Positions 24,258-33,135 of a DNA stretch of 64,000 nt are shown here, piece by piece. Numbering within the stretch: the first letter of the stretch is position 1; every line of letters starts with the position of its first letter. Source of the stretch: Sphingomonas cremea (lineage in GTDB: Bacteria > Pseudomonadota > Alphaproteobacteria > Sphingomonadales > Sphingomonadaceae). Location: the NCBI RefSeq assembly GCF_021502585.1, contig NZ_JAKFGM010000003.1, positions 248,001-312,000 on the forward strand. Reading direction: 5' to 3'. A program made the translations under genes and the position numbers. The notes under the pieces are model-generated. The model did not search any database and was not told the origin of the DNA. It saw nothing but the letters and a program-made list of their open reading frames with translations.

Positions 24258-25181
24258 ATGCAGCGCCTGAACCATGACCAGCCGATCCCCGAGGCCTTGC
24301 GCGGTGCGGTCATTGCGCTGGGAAATTTCGATGGCTTTCATCTGGGCCACCAGGCGGTAGTCGGGCGAGCGGTGCAGCGGGGCGCTCATGAGCGCCGGCC
24401 GGTAATCGTCGCGACTTTCGATCCCCATCCGGTGCGGCATTTCAAACCCGATACGCCCCCATTTCGACTGACCACGCTCGACCAGCGCGAGCGATTGTTC
24501 GCCCATGCCGGCGCGGATGCGATGCTGGTGTTCCGCTTCGGGAACGAACTTGCATCCACCACAGCCGAAGACTTCATTGCCAAGCTGCTGGCCCGGCAAT
24601 TGGGTGCGTCCGGCGTCGTTACCGGCGAAGACTTCACGTTCGGCAAGGGCCGCGGCGGCAACACCGAAGTGCTGCGCAAACTTGGGGCGGAGCACGGAAT
24701 TCAGGCTGAAGCGGTTGCACCAGTCTTGCTTGATGGCGAAAAAATCTCGTCAGGACGGATCCGCGAGGCACTCAAGGCCGGTGACCCGGGCACCGCGACC
24801 CGTCTGTTGACCCGCCCCTTCGCGATCGAGGGAGTGGTCGTCCATGGCGATAAGCGCGGGCGGGCGCTGGGCTGGCCTACCGCCAATGTGGAGCTCGGCA
24901 ATTATCTGCGTCCTGCCTATGGGATTTATGCGGTCCGGGTGACCCTCGATGACGGCAGCGAACATGAAGGTGTCGCCAGCCTGGGTATTCGCCCAACATT
25001 TGACCCTCCCCAGGAGTTGCTGGAGGCGGTGCTGTTCGATTTCGACGGCGATCTCTATGGCCGAACAATCGAAGTGGCGTTGCACCATTATCTTCGCCCC
25101 GAGGACAGATTCGACAGTATCGAGGCGCTTAAGGCCCAAATGGACGCAGACGCCGCGAAGGCGCGAGAACTGTTCGCATGA
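24258..25181 (+). CDS. ribF: bifunctional riboflavin kinase / FAD synthetase
   Basis: Phosphorylates riboflavin to FMN and adenylates FMN to FAD. The N-terminal nucleotidyl-transferase domain carries GNFDGFHLGHQAVV (about residues 16-29) and GEDFTFGKGRGG. The C-terminal riboflavin kinase domain carries GRALGWPTANVEL and the GIRPTFD region. The 307-residue length is standard. Its stop overlaps the next gene's ATG by four bases. Confidence 0.96.
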   Translation: MQRLNHDQPIPEALRGAVIALGNFDGFHLGHQAVVGRAVQRGAHERRPVIVATFDPHPVRHFKPDTPPFRLTTLDQRERLFAHAGADAMLVFRFGNELASTTAEDFIAKLLARQLGASGVVTGEDFTFGKGRGGNTEVLRKLGAEHGIQAEAVAPVLLDGEKISSGRIREALKAGDPGTATRLLTRPFAIEGVVVHGDKRGRALGWPTANVELGNYLRPAYGIYAVRVTLDDGSEHEGVASLGIRPTFDPPQELLEAVLFDFDGDLYGRTIEVALHHYLRPEDRFDSIEALKAQMDADAAKARELFA

Positions 25182-26227
25182 AATATTGGCTGGGCTGGGC
25201 GGCCCTGTTGCTGGCGGTGGCAATCCTGCTGCTGACGTTTGTCAACGCCAGTTGGCTGGCCCCGACGCCCGTCGGCGGCGTCAAGCTGATCGCCCATCGC
25301 GCGGTATCCCAGCTGTTCCACCATAAGGGGGTCAGTCATGGCACCTGCACCGCCAACCTGATCTTGCCGCCGGTTCACGACTATCAGGAGAACACCGCAC
25401 GTTCGATGCAGGCCGCCGCCAGACTGGGCGCCGACATCGTCGAAATCGACGTCGCTCCCACCGCGGACGGCAAGATCGCCGTGTTCCACGACTGGACCGT
25501 CGACTGCCGGACAGAGGGTAAGGGAGAGGTGCGGACCAAGACGCTGGCCGAGCTCCAGGCACTCGACATCGGCTATGGCTATACTGCCGACGGGGGCAAG
25601 ACCTTCCCTTTCCGCGGCAAGCGTAAGGACCATATCCCAAGCCTTGAGGAAGCATTGGCGGCGCTGCCAAACACGCCCATCCTGTTCAACTTCAAGGGCA
25701 CCGACCCGCGCGAGGCCGACCAACTGGCGGCGGCGCTCACGGCCGCACGCCGCAAAGTGGTCGAACGGCGTGACGCCTTTTACGGCGCGGCTGGGCCGGT
25801 CGAGCGAATCCGGACCCATTTCCCCAAGGCCTGGGCAACGATCAAGGAGCAGGGCAAGGCGTGCACCAAGGACTATCTGATCTATGGATGGACTTCGATC
25901 ATCCCCGAAAGTTGCCGCAATGGAACCATCTTCGTCCCCTTGAACTATCAATGGGCATTCTGGGGCTGGCCCAACCGCCTGATCCAGCGGATGCAGGGCG
26001 TCCGGGCACGAGTTATCGTCATTGGCAATTATGGCAGCGACGCGGGCGAGGGCCTGACCTTGCCCGAGCAGCTGGGCGAGATTCCGTCGACGTTCAACGG
26101 CTATGTCTGGGTCGACGACATCTGGACCGTGGGGCCGGCGCTTCGGCCTGGGCGTGATTTTCGAACGCAGGCGCAGATGGATGCGGCCGAGGCAGGGTTG
26201 AAGCGAAGAAGGGAACGGCTGGAGTAG
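25178..26227 (+). CDS. glycerophosphodiester phosphodiesterase family protein
   Basis: A 349-residue protein with an N-terminal membrane anchor (residues 4-22) and a GDPD TIM-barrel domain. Catalytic-type residues are His40-Arg41 (LIAHR), the ENT at 71-73, Glu89 and Asp91 (IVEIDV), and His104-Asp105. A roughly 20-residue insertion with a Cys separates HR from ENT, longer than in standard enzymes. It would act on the periplasmic face. Coupled to ribF by ATGA. The exact substrate is unclear. Confidence 0.87.
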   Translation: MKYWLGWAALLLAVAILLLTFVNASWLAPTPVGGVKLIAHRAVSQLFHHKGVSHGTCTANLILPPVHDYQENTARSMQAAARLGADIVEIDVAPTADGKIAVFHDWTVDCRTEGKGEVRTKTLAELQALDIGYGYTADGGKTFPFRGKRKDHIPSLEEALAALPNTPILFNFKGTDPREADQLAAALTAARRKVVERRDAFYGAAGPVERIRTHFPKAWATIKEQGKACTKDYLIYGWTSIIPESCRNGTIFVPLNYQWAFWGWPNRLIQRMQGVRARVIVIGNYGSDAGEGLTLPEQLGEIPSTFNGYVWVDDIWTVGPALRPGRDFRTQAQMDAAEAGLKRRRERLE

Positions 26228-26232
26228 CAAGG

Positions 26233-26253
26233 TCCTCCCCGTGCCGGGGAGGA
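26233..26253. repeat. REP-like palindrome between GDPD gene and ileS
   Basis: A perfect 9-bp inverted repeat (TCCTCCCCG at 26233-26241 with its complement at 26245-26253) and a 3-base loop. Such CTCCCC/GGGGAG palindromes are typical of dispersed intergenic repeats in sphingomonads. It may also act as a terminator. Confidence 0.6.
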
Positions 26254-26290
26254 TTTGCATTCCGGCTCCCGCCCGCTAAGGCCCCCGGCA

Positions 26291-29185
26291 ATGTCAGACG
26301 CGCCGACCACCAAACCCGATTACCGCTCCACTGTCTTCCTGCCCAAGACCGACTTCCCGATGAAGGCCGGCCTGCCGCAGAAGGAGCCGCTGATCCTCGC
26401 CAAATGGCAGGAGGGCGACATATATGGCCAGGTGCGCAAAAGCCGCGCGGGGCGCGAGAAGTTCATCCTCCACGACGGCCCGCCCTACGCCAATGGCGAC
26501 ATGCACATCGGCCATGCGCTCAATCATATCCTGAAGGACATGGTGGTCCGCACCCAGACGCTGCTGGGCAAGGACGCGCCCTACATTACCGGCTGGGACT
26601 GCCACGGCCTTCCGATCGAGTGGAAGGTCGAGGAGCAGTATCGCAAGAAGAAGCTCAACAAGGACGAGGTTCCGGTCAAGGAGTTCCGCGCCGAATGCCG
26701 GGCCTATGCCCAGCATTGGGTCGACGTGCAGCGCGAGCAGCTGAAGCGGCTCGGAATCGGCGGCAATTGGGACAAGCCTTACCTCACCATGGACTTCAAA
26801 GCGGAGGGGACGATCGTCTCCGAGCTCTACAAGTTTGCGGAGAGCGGCCAGCTCTACCGCGGCGCCAAGCCGGTGATGTGGAGCCCGGTGGAAAAGACCG
26901 CGCTTGCCGAGGCCGAGATAGAATATGAGGACATCACGTCGACCCAGATCGACGTGGCGTTCGAGATCGTCGAAAGCCCGATCCCGGAGCTTGTCGGTGC
27001 CTACGCCGTTGTGTGGACCACCACGCCCTGGACGATCCCAGTCAACCAGGCGATCGCCTATGGGCCGGAGATCGACTACGCCCTTTTAAAATACGAGGAT
27101 GAAAATGAAAAAGTGCTGGGCCGCTTTCTTGTGGCGACCGAACTTAAGGAAGCATTCCAGCAACGCATAGAACCGCTCCTGCGCCAATCACTCGACGAAT
27201 TTGGTACTCTCATTGGCGGTATCGAAGAGTTCTATTTCGGTCCTGCACTCGCCGGCACCATCGCCCGCCATCCGATGCACCATCTCGGTGGCTTCTTCGC
27301 CAAGCCCCGCCCCTTCCTGCCCGGCGAGTTCGTCACCACCGACAGCGGCACCGGCCTGGTCCATATGGCGCCCGACCATGGCGAGGATGATTTCGAGCTG
27401 TGCAAGGCCCACGGCATCGACCCGGTGTTCGCGGTCGAGGGCGACGGGAAATATCGCGAGGATTGGCTGTGGCTCGGCGGCCAGGGATCGGTCATCAACC
27501 CCAAGTTCAATGCGCCCGACGGGCCGATCAATAACGACCTTCGCGAGGCCGGCGCGCTGCTCGCCGCCTCGTTCGACTATCAGCACAGCTATCCGCACAG
27601 CTGGCGGTCGAAAGCCAAGGTCATCTACCGCTGTACCCCGCAATGGTTCGTCGCGATGGACAAGCCGCTCGGCCACCATCACTTCAAGACGCGAGCGGAA
27701 AAGCGGTGGGAGAATGAAGGCGGTGCGCTGATCGACGGCGCCCATGTCTCCGACGACGAGAGCGCGACGCTTCGCCAGCTGGCGATGACTGCCATCGCCG
27801 AGACGCGCTTCGTCCCCGAAAAGGGCCGCAACCGCATCGGATCGATGGTCGAAGGCCGCCCGGACTGGGTGCTCAGCCGCCAGCGCGCCTGGGGCGTGCC
27901 GATCGCAGTGTTCGTCGAAAGGAAGACCGGCAAACTTCTGGTCGACCATGAGGTCAACGAGCGGATCGTCGCCGCCATCAAGGCCGAGGGGGTCGACGCG
28001 TGGGACGACGAGCGCGCCCAGGAATATCTCGGCAACGCCTACAATGCGGAAGACTATGAGCGCGTCACCGACATTCTCGACGTCTGGTTCGACAGCGGCT
28101 GTACTCACGTCTTCACCTTGGAAAGCGGCCACTGGCCCGAGCAGCGCTGGCCTGCCGATCTCTATCTCGAAGGCTCCGACCAGCATCGCGGCTGGTTCCA
28201 GTCGTCGCTGCTCGAAAGCTGCGGTACCCGCGGCCGCGCCCCTTATGATGCGGTGCTGACCCACGGCTTCACGATGGATTCCAAGGGCATGAAAATGTCC
28301 AAGAGCCTGGGCAACACGATCAGCCCATTGGACCTGATGCGCGACTATGGCGCGGACATTTTGCGGCTATGGGCGCTGTCGGTCGATTTCACCGAAGACC
28401 ATCGCATCGGCAAGGAGATCCTGGCCGGTGTCGGCGACCAGTACCGCAAGCTCCGCAACAGCTTCCGCTATTTGCTCGGTGCGCTCGACGGGTTCAGTGA
28501 GGAAGAGCGGATCGGCTTCGAGGAGATGCCGGAGCTTGAGCGCTACATGCTCGCACTCACCGCCCATCTCAATGCGCGGCTTGAGCAGGCGGTCGTCGAT
28601 TTCGACTTTAACACATATGTTCGGACGCTGACCGACTTCTGCAACGACGATTTGTCGGCCTTCTTCTTCGATATCCGCAAGGACAGCCTCTATTGCGACG
28701 CTCCCGCGGACCCGAAGCGACGCGCCTATCGAACCGTGCTCGACACCTTGTTCCATGCGCTGGTCCGCTGGGCGGCGCCGGTGCTGGTGTTCACCAGCGA
28801 AGAGGTATGGGGCACGCGCTATCCCGACGCGGCGAGCGTCCATCTGCTCGACTGGCCCGAGATCGACACCATCTGGCGCGATGACGCGCTTGAGGAGAAG
28901 TGGGCTGCATTGCGGAAACTGAGGGTCGAGGTGACCGAGGCGATCGAGCCGCTCCGCCGCGAGAAGATCATCGGCTCCAGCCTCGAAGCCGAAGTCACCG
29001 TCCCGAGCGATGCCGACCCGGCACTGCTTGCCGAGTTGTTCATTGTTTCGTCGGTCAGCCGCGGCGACGCCATTACGGTGACCAAGACCGGCAAGCACAA
29101 ATGCGGCCGCTGCTGGCGGCTCCTGCCCGAAGTCCGGGAAGACGGCGACCTTTGTGCGCGTTGCGAGGAAGTGGTGAATGGCTAA
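26291..29185 (+). CDS. ileS: isoleucyl-tRNA synthetase
   Basis: A 964-residue class I synthetase that charges tRNA-Ile. Motifs: HIGH signature within GPPYANGDMHIGHALNH, the editing CP1 domain (about 170-420) with TTPWTIP, KMSKS (GMKMSKSLGN), and the C-terminal zinc ribbon CGRCWRLLPE..CARC. The ATG at 26291 starts the conserved part; the open frame upstream is not conserved-looking. A stretch around 27083-27240 inside CP1 is AT-rich with unusual codons compared with the rest. It overlaps lspA by eight bases. Confidence 0.97.
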   Translation: MSDAPTTKPDYRSTVFLPKTDFPMKAGLPQKEPLILAKWQEGDIYGQVRKSRAGREKFILHDGPPYANGDMHIGHALNHILKDMVVRTQTLLGKDAPYITGWDCHGLPIEWKVEEQYRKKKLNKDEVPVKEFRAECRAYAQHWVDVQREQLKRLGIGGNWDKPYLTMDFKAEGTIVSELYKFAESGQLYRGAKPVMWSPVEKTALAEAEIEYEDITSTQIDVAFEIVESPIPELVGAYAVVWTTTPWTIPVNQAIAYGPEIDYALLKYEDENEKVLGRFLVATELKEAFQQRIEPLLRQSLDEFGTLIGGIEEFYFGPALAGTIARHPMHHLGGFFAKPRPFLPGEFVTTDSGTGLVHMAPDHGEDDFELCKAHGIDPVFAVEGDGKYREDWLWLGGQGSVINPKFNAPDGPINNDLREAGALLAASFDYQHSYPHSWRSKAKVIYRCTPQWFVAMDKPLGHHHFKTRAEKRWENEGGALIDGAHVSDDESATLRQLAMTAIAETRFVPEKGRNRIGSMVEGRPDWVLSRQRAWGVPIAVFVERKTGKLLVDHEVNERIVAAIKAEGVDAWDDERAQEYLGNAYNAEDYERVTDILDVWFDSGCTHVFTLESGHWPEQRWPADLYLEGSDQHRGWFQSSLLESCGTRGRAPYDAVLTHGFTMDSKGMKMSKSLGNTISPLDLMRDYGADILRLWALSVDFTEDHRIGKEILAGVGDQYRKLRNSFRYLLGALDGFSEEERIGFEEMPELERYMLALTAHLNARLEQAVVDFDFNTYVRTLTDFCNDDLSAFFFDIRKDSLYCDAPADPKRRAYRTVLDTLFHALVRWAAPVLVFTSEEVWGTRYPDAASVHLLDWPEIDTIWRDDALEEKWAALRKLRVEVTEAIEPLRREKIIGSSLEAEVTVPSDADPALLAELFIVSSVSRGDAITVTKTGKHKCGRCWRLLPEVREDGDLCARCEEVVNG

Positions 29186-29690
29186 CCGTTCGCTGGCCTA
29201 TGGCCTGGCTCTACTGATCTTCGCCTCCGACCAGCTCAGCAAATGGTTCGTCACGGGCCCTCTGGGGCTGGTGCTGGAAGGGCAACAGCTGAAGCTGTTG
29301 CCGATTTTCGACCTGACTCGGGTGCATAATTACGGCATCAGCCTCGGCCTCGCCCAGGCGCAGAACGATACCCATCGTTGGCTATTGGTCGCCATGACCG
29401 CCGCCATCGCGGTCGGTGTCGCCTGGTGGATTCGCAAGGAACAGCAGCGCGGCGACCAGCTTGCGCTGGCGATGATATTGGGCGGGGCGCTTGGAAATAT
29501 CGTCGATCGGGTGCAGTTGGGCTATGTCGTCGACTTCCTCGACCTGCATTTTGGCACGTTCAGGCCCTTTTATGTCTTTAATGTCGGCGACGCGGCGATT
29601 AGCATTGGCGTCGTCATCTTGCTGCTCCGCGCCTTCCTCCTCCGTGACCAGGGGAGCAAGGCGCCTGAAGGAACGAATGAACATGCGTAA
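29178..29690 (+). CDS. lspA: lipoprotein signal peptidase
   Basis: A 170-residue inner-membrane aspartyl peptidase that cleaves the signal peptide of diacylated prolipoproteins. Four membrane helices. Catalytic aspartates are Asp119 (YVVDFLD) and Asp138 (FNVGDAA); most homologues have FNxAD in the second motif, so Gly137 is a mild variation. Also GNIVDR and VHNYGISLGL. It overlaps ileS, the classical ileS-lspA arrangement, and overlaps the following lipoprotein gene. Confidence 0.95.
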   Translation: MANRSLAYGLALLIFASDQLSKWFVTGPLGLVLEGQQLKLLPIFDLTRVHNYGISLGLAQAQNDTHRWLLVAMTAAIAVGVAWWIRKEQQRGDQLALAMILGGALGNIVDRVQLGYVVDFLDLHFGTFRPFYVFNVGDAAISIGVVILLLRAFLLRDQGSKAPEGTNEHA

Positions 29691-30093
29691 GGCTTTCCTC
29701 CTCATCGCCCCGGCGATCCTGCTTGCCGGCTGCGGCGCATTCAGCACCAACAAGCCGAAGTCGCTCGATGAGTTTGCCGTGGCCCGCAATGCGCCGCTGG
29801 TGATTCCGCCCGACTATTCCTTGACTCCGCCGGTTGCCGGCACGGTCAGCATGACGGCACAGGATGCACAGACGCAGGCGATTGAAGCCTTGTTTGGTGG
29901 CCCAGCTCCGCGCAGCTCGACGGAAATGTCGGTGCTTGACCGCGCAGGCCGCGACCGCGCCTCGCTCGGAATCCGTTCGACCGCGGGCGATCCCGATACC
30001 CGGGTAGTCGACAAGGGCCAGTCGACGCAGACGATTCTGGCTGCACCGCCGGCTGACAGCCAGGATGCGTCCGCACAGACGCCGCAACAATAA
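29677..30093 (+). CDS. DUF3035-type lipoprotein
   Basis: A 138-residue lipoprotein: the signal peptide ends in the lipobox LLAGC (cysteine about residue 17), followed by LDEFAVARNAPLVIPPDYSL, a signature of DUF3035 proteins. The rest is Ala/Gln/Thr-rich and probably disordered. Start ATG at 29677 (AAGGA before it) or 29683. It lies within the end of lspA, the peptidase that would process it. Outer-membrane or periplasmic. Function unknown. Confidence 0.85.
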   Translation: MNMRKAFLLIAPAILLAGCGAFSTNKPKSLDEFAVARNAPLVIPPDYSLTPPVAGTVSMTAQDAQTQAIEALFGGPAPRSSTEMSVLDRAGRDRASLGIRSTAGDPDTRVVDKGQSTQTILAAPPADSQDASAQTPQQ

Positions 30094-30111
30094 GCGGCGA
30101 TAGGGGAGGAT

Positions 30112-30663
30112 ATGAGCTCAGAGACCCTGTCTGCCCGGTTGGTCGAGATCGAAGCGATGCTCGACCGTTCGCGGCGTCGATTCGAAGAAGGCAGCCGCCT
30201 GGTCGAGGAAGCGCATAAGTCGCTGGCCGAAATCCAGCAGATGCTGATCGGATCGCCGGTCACGCTTTCGCCTGAGGACAATGAAGAAGCGGCCTCGCGC
30301 CTGCTCGCCAGCCTCAAAGCCAATGGCGGCGAACTTCCGGAGACGCTGTGCGGGGGGCGCCTGGCAGTCGACCCGGTCCAGCGGCTGATCCGCATCGACA
30401 CGCATCCGATCGGCATTACCGAGATGGAATATCGCGTACTTGAGCTGCTGGCCTTTGCCCGCAACAATGTCGTCACTCGGCAAATGCTGCTGAAGCATCT
30501 TTACCGCCGCGCCGACGACCAGCCGCAGCCCAAGATCATCGACGTGTTCATTTCCAAGCTGCGCAAGAAGCTGCGATCAGCGTCGGGCGGCGCGGAATTC
30601 ATCGAGACGATCCCGCAGCGCGGCTGGATCCTGCGCGATATCGAGACAGCGTCGGCCGCCTAG
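30112..30663 (+). CDS. orphan OmpR/PhoB-type winged-helix protein without receiver
   Basis: A 183-residue protein. The N-terminal third (1-50) is a helical, coiled-coil-like segment rich in Glu/Arg (SARLVEIEAMLDRSRRRFEE). The C-terminal winged helix (about 82-178) has the Trans_reg_C signature: ITEMEYRVLELLAFARNNVV, RQMLLKHLY, KIIDVFISKLRKKL and TIPQRGWIL. There is no receiver domain, so it cannot be phosphorylated in the usual way; dimerisation via the coiled coil is plausible. GGGGAGGAT precedes the ATG. It follows the lipoprotein gene by 18 bp. Confidence 0.88.
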   Translation: MSSETLSARLVEIEAMLDRSRRRFEEGSRLVEEAHKSLAEIQQMLIGSPVTLSPEDNEEAASRLLASLKANGGELPETLCGGRLAVDPVQRLIRIDTHPIGITEMEYRVLELLAFARNNVVTRQMLLKHLYRRADDQPQPKIIDVFISKLRKKLRSASGGAEFIETIPQRGWILRDIETASAA

Positions 30664-30709
30664 GCCCTCAAAACCGCTGATTCACTAAAGATTTACCGGC
30701 CCATGGCAA

Positions 30710-31084
30710 ATGGGTGGGATGATTCATTTCATTCCCGAATCGGCTGCAGATGCCACCGAAGTCCCCGGCCCCTATGCCGAGGCGATTGCCCGGCTGGCGT
30801 CGATCCGCCAGGCACTTGCCTGCGTCGAGCAGTTTTCGGGCGAGCATCCGTCCGATAGCATGGCCGAAGCCAAGCTGGCCGCCGCCTGGCCCAGCGCCTC
30901 GCCGGCTCGCCAGCGCTGCTTCGATGCGCGATCGGCGCGGACCGCCGCCGCCGCCGCCGCGGGACTTGAAATGGTGGCTGCACATCAGGAGGCCGGCAAG
31001 GAGCCACATCCGGCCGCGATCGCCCGGCTCAAGCGCGAGCTTGGCGAAGGCGTCGGTTCGATCGACCAGCTGTTCTCGCTCTAA
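30710..31084 (+). CDS. hypothetical protein
   Basis: A 124-residue cytosolic, Ala-rich, helical protein (IPESAADATEVPGPYAEAIA, then SIRQALACVEQF) with no motif I recognise. The gene overlaps the convergent sseA by four bases. It resembles short uncharacterised sphingomonad proteins. The ATG lacks an evident ribosome-binding site, and a second one follows at 30719. Confidence 0.6.
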   Translation: MGGMIHFIPESAADATEVPGPYAEAIARLASIRQALACVEQFSGEHPSDSMAEAKLAAAWPSASPARQRCFDARSARTAAAAAAGLEMVAAHQEAGKEPHPAAIARLKRELGEGVGSIDQLFSL

Positions 31085-31914
31085 GCGGGGCCCTTCTCCT
31101 TGGGTGTTGCCGGGTCGGCACCCCATTCGCTCCAGCTCCCGTCGTATAGCTTGCCGTGCCGCCCGCCGAGCCGATGCGCGGCGAAAATGATCGAATTGGC
31201 AGTCACTCCCGAACCGCAGCTCGCGATAAACGGCCCCTCTGGATCGATTTGGCGTTCGGCAAAGGCCCGGCGCAATTCATCTTCCGACTTGAAGGTCCCG
31301 TCATCGCGGTAAAACGCAGCGAAAGGCAGGTTTTTCGCTCCGGGGATATGGCCAACGGCGACTCCGGGGCGCGGATCGGGCTCGGTCCCCTCGAACCGCG
31401 CCTTTCCCCGCGCATCGAGGAGCGGCAGGCCGACGCCACCCAATATGGCCTGCTTCGTCACCACTTCCTCGCCCCGATCCTGTGCATCGAACCGGGCCTT
31501 ACGAAGCTTAGGCTCGCCGCTCTCCATCGGTCTTCCTTCCGCGCGCCATTTCTGGAAGCCGCCGTCGAGGATTGCGACCCGCTCCGCTCCGTAGTGGCGG
31601 AACATGAACCAGCCGCGCGCGGCCGTCCGAAGGGGGCTGTTGTCATAAACGATGATCCGGTCGTCGCGACCGACGCCAAGCTCGGTCATCGCTTTTCCGA
31701 AATCCGCGGCTGTGGGAAGCATATGCGGCGCAGGGTTGGAACGGTCGGCAACCTTATTGATGTCCAGGAACCGGGCGCCGGGAATATGCGCTGCCAGGAA
31801 TTCCGCACTCGGATCGCGGCCGTCCGTCGGCAGGAATGCGCTGGCATCGACAATGGCGACGTCGGGCTCGCTCAAATTGCGTGCCAGCCACTCAGTAGAA
31901 ACAAGTGTGTCCAT
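31081..31914 (-). CDS. sseA: 3-mercaptopyruvate sulfurtransferase
   Basis: A 277-residue two-domain rhodanese. The active-site loop CGSGVTA (Cys233) is the mercaptopyruvate type rather than the CRKGVTA of thiosulfate rhodanese. Domain 1 shows [19 protein letters not shown] and [11 protein letters not shown]; domain 2 shows [12 protein letters not shown]. It transfers sulfur from 3-mercaptopyruvate to thiol acceptors or cyanide in the cytosol. Standard length. Confidence 0.93.
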   Translation of the reverse strand: MDTLVSTEWLARNLSEPDVAIVDASAFLPTDGRDPSAEFLAAHIPGARFLDINKVADRSNPAPHMLPTAADFGKAMTELGVGRDDRIIVYDNSPLRTAARGWFMFRHYGAERVAILDGGFQKWRAEGRPMESGEPKLRKARFDAQDRGEEVVTKQAILGGVGLPLLDARGKARFEGTEPDPRPGVAVGHIPGAKNLPFAAFYRDDGTFKSEDELRRAFAERQIDPEGPFIASCGSGVTANSIIFAAHRLGGRHGKLYDGSWSEWGADPATPKEKGPA

Positions 31915-31973
31915 TCAAGCTACTCCGAACTACCGGATTGCCACTCGCGCTCGCCGCCCGCAATGACAAGCCC

Positions 31974-32672
31974 ATGAACGAAACCGTCAAGCTGCACCCG
32001 AGTTGGCTGAACTCGCTACGCGACGAATTCGACCTGCCTTACATGGCGGAGCTGAAGCGATTCCTGCTTGCCGAGCGGGAGGCCGGTAAGCGCATTTTTC
32101 CGGCGGGTTCGAACTGGTTTCGGGCCCTCGACCTGACCCCGCTGGATCAGGTCAAGGTCGTGATCCTCGGCCAGGACCCCTATCACGGCCCCGGCCAGGC
32201 ACATGGGCTTTGCTTTTCGGTGCCGAACGGCGTTCGCCCGCCGCCCAGCCTCGTCAACATATACAAGGAGTTGGAGAGCGATCTAGGAATTCGCCGGCCG
32301 GCACACGGCTTCCTAGAACATTGGGCACGGCAGGGCGTGTTGCTTTTGAATAGCGTTCTGACGGTCGAGATGGGCATCGCCGCCTCCCACCGCGACCGCG
32401 GCTGGGAACGGTTCACCGACGCCGTGATCCGGGCGGTCAACGCCAAGCGGGATCCGGTCGTGTTCATGCTGTGGGGCAGCTATGCCCAAAAGAAAGCAAG
32501 CTTCGTCGACACGTCGCGCCACCTGGTTCTCAAGGCGGCGCACCCCTCTCCGCTTTCGGCGCACAACGGCTTCCTTGGTTGCAGGCATTTCTCAAAGGCC
32601 AATGCCTTCCTTGAAAGCCGGGGGTTGGCGCCGATCGACTGGGCGTTGCCCGAATGCGCCGGGCAAGCGTAA
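31974..32672 (+). CDS. ung: uracil-DNA glycosylase
   Basis: Removes uracil from DNA in base excision repair. Family 1 motifs are intact: [17 protein letters not shown] with catalytic Asp68, and the leucine loop [13 protein letters not shown]. The ATG at 31974 was chosen; an upstream start at 31905 has no conserved sequence. 232 residues, standard length. It runs divergently from sseA, about 60 bp away. Confidence 0.96.
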   Translation: MNETVKLHPSWLNSLRDEFDLPYMAELKRFLLAEREAGKRIFPAGSNWFRALDLTPLDQVKVVILGQDPYHGPGQAHGLCFSVPNGVRPPPSLVNIYKELESDLGIRRPAHGFLEHWARQGVLLLNSVLTVEMGIAASHRDRGWERFTDAVIRAVNAKRDPVVFMLWGSYAQKKASFVDTSRHLVLKAAHPSPLSAHNGFLGCRHFSKANAFLESRGLAPIDWALPECAGQA

Positions 32673-32682
32673 GAGGCGCGCC

Positions 32683-33135
32683 ATGTCCACGACACCCAAG
32701 CATCTCGGCAAGGCAAGCGCCCTTCCCGCTTCTCCGGACGAGGCTGAACTCGATTATGTGCCCAATCCCCGTTCCGGAGCACTCTATCTCGTCCGCTTTG
32801 CCGCTCCGGAATTCACTTCCCTGTGTCCGGTCACCGGCCAGCCCGACTTCGCGCACTTGGTCATCGACTATGCTCCCGGTGCAACGATCGTCGAATCCAA
32901 AAGCCTCAAGCTGTTCCTGGGCTCGTTCCGCAATCACTGCGGCTTTCATGAGGATGTGACGGTCGGCATCGGCCAACGGCTTTTCGAGGAGATGAAGCCA
33001 AAGTGGCTGAGGATCGGCGGCTATTGGTATCCGCGCGGCGGCATCCCGATCGATGTCTTCTGGCAATCGGGCGAGCCACCCAGGGAGCTTTGGCTTCCCG
33101 ACCAGGGCGTCGCTCCATATCGCGGGCGAGGCTAG
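32683..33135 (+). CDS. queF: NADPH-dependent 7-cyano-7-deazaguanine reductase
   Basis: Reduces preQ0 to preQ1 in queuosine tRNA modification. A 150-residue unimodular QueF of the T-fold superfamily: [11 protein letters not shown] with catalytic Cys48 and Asp55, and the QueF motif [15 protein letters not shown]. Starts 10 bp after ung. The ORF extends upstream in the same frame but the ATG at 32683 begins the family sequence. Its 3' end overlaps the annotated start of the next gene. Confidence 0.95.
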   Translation: MSTTPKHLGKASALPASPDEAELDYVPNPRSGALYLVRFAAPEFTSLCPVTGQPDFAHLVIDYAPGATIVESKSLKLFLGSFRNHCGFHEDVTVGIGQRLFEEMKPKWLRIGGYWYPRGGIPIDVFWQSGEPPRELWLPDQGVAPYRGRG

